Assembly (NCBI GenBank): GCA_947470515.1
Contig: CANITF010000009.1
Coordinates: forward strand, 1 to 64,000
Direction of reading: 5' to 3'
DNA: 64,000 nucleotides
From: Flavobacteriales bacterium
Lineage (GTDB): Bacteria; Bacteroidota; Bacteroidia; Flavobacteriales_D; Crocinitomicaceae
How positions within the stretch are numbered: position 1 is the stretch's first letter; the number at the start of each line of letters is the position of its first letter. This document shows positions 60,486 to 64,000 of this stretch, in pieces. The notes under the pieces are model-generated. The model was given only the letters and a program-made list of their open reading frames with translations. It was not told where the DNA came from and ran no database searches. The position numbers and the translations under genes are program-made.

Positions 60486-60532
60486 AATTCCCTTTCTGAA
60501 TTTAGAGATAAATCTTGTTTAGAAAGGGAATT
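60486..60532. repeat. Long-loop inverted repeat after the HTH-Fic gene
   Basis: AATTCCCTTTCT (60486-60497) and AGAAAGGGAATT (60521-60532) are perfect 12-bp arms around a 23-base loop. There is no T-run afterwards, so it is not a standard terminator. Confidence 0.7.
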
Positions 60533-60558
60533 CAGTTAGTAATCACTTGAGTTTTTAC

Positions 60559-60566
60559 TATATTTG
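60559..60566 (+). promoter_or_regulatory. -7 box TATATTTG before the dehydrogenase E1 gene
   Basis: TATATTTG fits TAnnTTTG 26 bases before the ATG. No -33 TTG at the ideal distance; the closest TTG is only 9 bases upstream. Confidence 0.4.
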
Positions 60567-60591
60567 AATCCATAAAATAGGATAGAGGAGA

Positions 60592-62685
60592 ATGGGAACT
60601 ACAGTTTCAAAATCAAAATCGGTTAAAGAAAAAGTTTCGAAAGAAACATTATTGAGCGCATTCACATTTATGTGTACCGCTAAAAATTTAGCTGAAAAAT
60701 ACGAAGCAAACAAAGAAATTACAGCAAAATATGTTCATGCCACTTCTCGCGGACATGAAGCAATTCAAATTGCTGTTGGAATGCAATTAAAACCCCAAGA
60801 TTGGGTGTCTCCATATTATCGCGATGACAGTATTTTATTGAGTATCGGTATGACTCCATACGAATTGATGCTTCAAGTTTTTGCGAAAAAAGAAGATCCA
60901 TTCTCAGGCGGACGAACCTATTATTGTCATCCATCTTTGAAGCGTGATAATATGCCTAAAATCCCGCATCAATCATCTGCAACAGGAATGCAAGCTATTC
61001 CAACCACAGGAATTGCAATGGGTGTTCAATACAAGGAGAAACAAGGATTGGCCGAAGATTTTGGAGGTGAAAATCCGGTTGTTGTTTGTTCGTTGGGTGA
61101 TGCATCGTGTACGGAAGGGGAAGTCTCTGAAGCGCTTCAAATGGCTGCTTTGAAACAATATCCAATTGTTTATTTGGTTCAAGATAATGGGTGGGATATT
61201 TCAGCAAATGCCGCTGAGACACGTGCACAAGACATAACTCAATACGCTAAAGGGTTTAATGGAATTGAAGTAAGAACGATTGACGGAAGTGATTTTGAAC
61301 TGTCTTATCAAACAATTCAAGAAGTTTTTGCCATCGTTAGAGAGGAGCGTCGCCCATTTATTATACATGCAAAAGTTCCACTTTTAGGGCATCATACTTC
61401 TGGAGTGCGCAAAGAATGGTACCGTGATGATTTAGAAGATGCAGCTTCAAAAGACCCTTATCCACAATTGAAGGATAGCATGCGAAATGCTGGTGTTGAT
61501 GAATCTGATATTATTAATATTGAAGCGGATACAAAGAAATTTGTGGATGCCGAATACGATAAAGCATTAAATGCGGAAGAACCAGATCCAAGTTCGATTA
61601 CAGATTTTATTTTCGCTCCAACTCCAATAACGGAAGAAAAAGGTGAACGTGAACCAAAAGGTAAGAAGAAAACCGTTATGGTTGATTCTGCCTTGTTTGC
61701 AGTGAGAGAATTAATGGAAAAACATCCTGAAGCATTGCTTTATGGTCAAGATGTAGGAGGTCGTTTAGGTGGAGTTTTTCGAGAAGCTGCAACATTGGCT
61801 CAAACTTTCGGCGATGATCGCGTTTTCAATACGCCTATTCAAGAAGCATTTATTATTGGTTCAACTGTTGGAATGTCAGCTGTTGGATTAAAACCTTTCG
61901 TTGAGGTCCAATTTGCAGATTACATCTGGCCAGGATTAAATCAATTATTTACGGAAGTTTCACGATCTTATTATTTGTCGAATGGCAAATGGCCAGTAAG
62001 TTGTGTCATTCGTGTTCCTATTGGTGCATACGGATCAGGTGGCCCTTATCATTCATCAAGTGTTGAATCGATATTAACCAATATTAGAGGAATCAAAGTT
62101 GCATATCCATCAACTGGTGCAGATTTAAAAGGCTTAATGAAAGCAGCTTTTTACGATCCGAATCCAGTAGTTATGTTAGAACATAAAGGATTATATTGGT
62201 CCAAGATACCTGGAACGGAAGGAGCGATGTCAATTGAACCTGATGAAGATTATATAATTCCTTTTGGAAATGGCAGAGTTGTTCAAGAAGCGTCTGAAAC
62301 TTCAATTTCAAAAGGAGAATCGTGTGTTATTATTACGTATGGAAGAGGAATTTATTGGTCATTAGAAGCAATTAAAGCGTTTGAAGGAAGAATTGAAATT
62401 GTTGATTTAAGAACATTAAACCCACTTGATCATGACATGATTAACGCTGTTGCTCAGAAACATGGTAAAGTAATGCTCGTAACAGAAGAATCTGTGGAAG
62501 CTTCATTCACACTTGGTTTAGCAGGCAGAATCCAACGGGATAATTTCAAGTATTTAGACGCACCCGTTTCAATTGTTGGTTCGGTTGATACGCCAGCAAT
62601 TCCTTTGAATTCAATTTTGGAGGCTGAATTATTGACGAATTCAGAAAAAGTAAAAACGGCACTTGGAGATTTATTAAATTACTGA
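60592..62685 (+). CDS. Fused alpha-beta E1 component of a 2-oxoacid dehydrogenase (branched-chain type)
   Basis: 697 aa. Thiamin-diphosphate-dependent E1. The alpha half (about 1-330) holds the ThDP motif beginning GDASCTEGEVSEALQMA and ending in VQDNG; the beta half (about 365-697) holds LYGQDVGGRLGGVFREA, NTPIQEAFIIG and EVQFADYIWPGLNQL. The two subunits are separate in many bacteria but fused here, as is common in Bacteroidota. Sequence character suggests branched-chain 2-oxoacid substrates; pyruvate cannot be ruled out. E2 and E3 genes are elsewhere. Confidence 0.92.
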   Translation: MGTTVSKSKSVKEKVSKETLLSAFTFMCTAKNLAEKYEANKEITAKYVHATSRGHEAIQIAVGMQLKPQDWVSPYYRDDSILLSIGMTPYELMLQVFAKKEDPFSGGRTYYCHPSLKRDNMPKIPHQSSATGMQAIPTTGIAMGVQYKEKQGLAEDFGGENPVVVCSLGDASCTEGEVSEALQMAALKQYPIVYLVQDNGWDISANAAETRAQDITQYAKGFNGIEVRTIDGSDFELSYQTIQEVFAIVREERRPFIIHAKVPLLGHHTSGVRKEWYRDDLEDAASKDPYPQLKDSMRNAGVDESDIINIEADTKKFVDAEYDKALNAEEPDPSSITDFIFAPTPITEEKGEREPKGKKKTVMVDSALFAVRELMEKHPEALLYGQDVGGRLGGVFREAATLAQTFGDDRVFNTPIQEAFIIGSTVGMSAVGLKPFVEVQFADYIWPGLNQLFTEVSRSYYLSNGKWPVSCVIRVPIGAYGSGGPYHSSSVESILTNIRGIKVAYPSTGADLKGLMKAAFYDPNPVVMLEHKGLYWSKIPGTEGAMSIEPDEDYIIPFGNGRVVQEASETSISKGESCVIITYGRGIYWSLEAIKAFEGRIEIVDLRTLNPLDHDMINAVAQKHGKVMLVTEESVEASFTLGLAGRIQRDNFKYLDAPVSIVGSVDTPAIPLNSILEAELLTNSEKVKTALGDLLNY

Positions 62686-62686
62686 T

Positions 62687-63883
62687 TCAATCAACCGTCC
62701 AATGAAATTGCTTTTGTAAAGCGGGTAATTTTTGCCAATTTATTGTTTTTGTTTTTATCAGTAGAGTATCGCCATTTTTGGTAGATGAAAGTTTCAATAA
62801 ACGATCTCTTTTTGAATAAGAATAACTTATAGTCGTTTTATTCAACTCATAATCGGTTAGTATAAAAGTGTTTTTAATTGGATTTATTTCCAATTTGTAA
62901 TCTGTCATTTCATCTTGTTGGTTTTGAAAAATGAGGTAACCATCTCTGTGAAAAAAGAGCCTTTTTACAGGAGAATTTCTGGTATTTAAAATAATTCCAT
63001 TTTGATTGAATTCCTGAACTACATAAGCACCATGTAAAAATGGACGTTTGGAGATATCATCATTGAAATTGCCACTATTCAAATATGGGAAAAGTGATTC
63101 AAGTAATAGGAGGCAAATCACGATGGTTTTAATAATAATCTTGGTTGACTTTGGAATTGAAAAATTAAATTGAATTTTTAATCTTATTACGCTGTTTAAA
63201 ATGAATAGATTCCAAAGTATTCCTAATGTTGGAATCAGTAAATAAAGATTTATTAAAATCAGAAAAGCTGAGAAAAGTTTTACCGAAATGTCAAATGAAA
63301 GGTTAATTGCTAAAACATTTATTAGTACGCCCAATGAAATCAATAATCCGATTTGCCTAGTTCGATTAAAAAGAATTAAAATTGCAGGGATTATTTCCAT
63401 AAAACCCATGAATAGATTATAAGAATAGGATGTTCCCATGGTCGACCAAAAAAGAATGTCCTTATCCAAATTACCGAAAGGCGTATAAAGAATATTAGGT
63501 TCTGGAAGATAAAATTGTGCTTTAAAAACTTTGTCAAACCCATATTTCATGAGGATAACAGCAAAATAATAAGTAGCAATCAAAACGATGTAAGTTTTGA
63601 ATTTTTCAAGTTGATTTTGAGAGAAGAATCTCAAAAGAAAAGGAGTTAATATCACTGATAATATTGCCAAAAACGACAGTAAAAAATACAATCCTTTTGA
63701 GTCAGAAGAAAAATCAAAGAGTACTATTTCAGTGTTTATTGAAAAGGCAATTTGTTTTAAGATTGACCCAAAGACGAACGAGTTGATTTGGCTATGAAAT
63801 GGAAATAAATTCCAAGTCATTGGAATGAATAATATTGTTAATCCAATAAATGATAGGAGAAAAATTTTCAAAAATTGTTTCAT
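62687..63883 (-). CDS. DoxX-like polytopic membrane protein
   Basis: 398 aa from the ATG at 63883 (MKQFLKIFLLSFIGLTILF); a TTG 17 codons upstream extends the frame but adds nothing recognisable. About eight membrane segments are followed by a soluble C-terminal ~130 residues (about 280-398). The DoxX-like part includes MKYGFDKVFKAQFYLPEPN and LFMGFMEIIPAILILF. The role of this subfamily is unknown. It converges with the E1 gene with a single base between the stops. Confidence 0.75.
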   Translation of the reverse strand: MKQFLKIFLLSFIGLTILFIPMTWNLFPFHSQINSFVFGSILKQIAFSINTEIVLFDFSSDSKGLYFLLSFLAILSVILTPFLLRFFSQNQLEKFKTYIVLIATYYFAVILMKYGFDKVFKAQFYLPEPNILYTPFGNLDKDILFWSTMGTSYSYNLFMGFMEIIPAILILFNRTRQIGLLISLGVLINVLAINLSFDISVKLFSAFLILINLYLLIPTLGILWNLFILNSVIRLKIQFNFSIPKSTKIIIKTIVICLLLLESLFPYLNSGNFNDDISKRPFLHGAYVVQEFNQNGIILNTRNSPVKRLFFHRDGYLIFQNQQDEMTDYKLEINPIKNTFILTDYELNKTTISYSYSKRDRLLKLSSTKNGDTLLIKTKTINWQKLPALQKQFHWTVD

Positions 63884-64000
63884 CAATTGAATGAAATCAA
63901 AAAGGTGTTTTGAAAAATTTTGAAAGAATGGCAAATATAACCATCATAAAAAGTGATGGTCGTTTGTGGACTTGTGAATTGTTTTTTCTGTCAAGTGATT

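Noticed and set aside
60486-60532. Rho-independent terminator of the HTH-Fic gene
   Set aside because: Perfect arms, but a 23-base loop and no T-run.
63940-63960. Terminator hairpin (ACCATCA/TGATGGT) near the window end
   Set aside because: The 7-bp stem lacks a T-run on both strands; it may be part of a promoter or operator but nothing supports this.

Overview
The window reads as chromosome of a low-GC member of the Bacteroidota, most likely order Flavobacteriales and possibly a Crocinitomicaceae/Fluviicola-type lineage (inference). Evidence: C-terminal type IX secretion (T9SS) sorting domains, a GldA gliding-motility ATPase, a TonB receptor with a carboxypeptidase-regulatory-like domain, OmpA proteins with thrombospondin type 3 repeats, almost no Shine-Dalgarno sequences, and several Bacteroidota-type -7 boxes (TAnnTTTG, some with a -33 TTG).

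Layout. 1-590: the tail of an rRNA operon (3' end of 5S rRNA plus terminator), then a GC-rich 5S-like remnant and the 3' quarter of a tRNA on the minus strand. 591-9036: a minus-strand module of sensor kinase, response regulator, secreted beta-helix T9SS protein, TonB receptor and a second, paralogous orphan response regulator. Upstream of both surface genes lie TTAAC-type repeats at offsets 1/12/22/33, the phasing typical of Pho-type regulators. 9037-9533: a gene-free stretch with a candidate 65-70 nt small RNA that has its own promoter and terminator. 9534-15450: a third response regulator with tsaB, then an overlapping operon for a secreted CotH-like protein, a lipoprotein and a DUF2490 protein, then an alpha/beta hydrolase.

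15515-31152: mostly housekeeping. It includes the shikimate pair (DAHP synthase-chorismate mutase fusion and EPSP synthase), two MazG-type enzymes, a Nudix hydrolase, a one-domain DEAD-like protein, dtd-rsgA, gldA, tyrS, truA and a MuiA-family protein. A winged-helix regulator at 25462-25755 sits between nearly perfect 44-bp direct repeats. A four-copy ~87-bp tandem repeat fills 21137-21472. 31263-45256: purB, lnt, a large OmpA protein, rnhB, and the selenium pair mnmH-selD for 2-selenouridine in tRNA.

45302-54690: a beta-oxidation cluster comparable to the Bacillus fadN-fadA-fadE order, with a MarR regulator, but broken up by a four-helix-bundle gene and by a helicase plus Fic segment. The break points carry related GTCCTTTGTC phrases. 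54770-63934: thioesterase, DUF2461, S9 peptidase, DUF480, a second Fic protein with its own HTH domain and an inverted repeat over its start codon, a fused branched-chain ketoacid-type dehydrogenase E1, and a DoxX-like membrane protein.

The most promising under-described items are the two-regulator surface module with phased repeats, the candidate small RNA, the repeat-flanked winged-helix gene, the interrupted fad cluster, and a set of degenerate ~7-nt phrase repeats scattered between genes.
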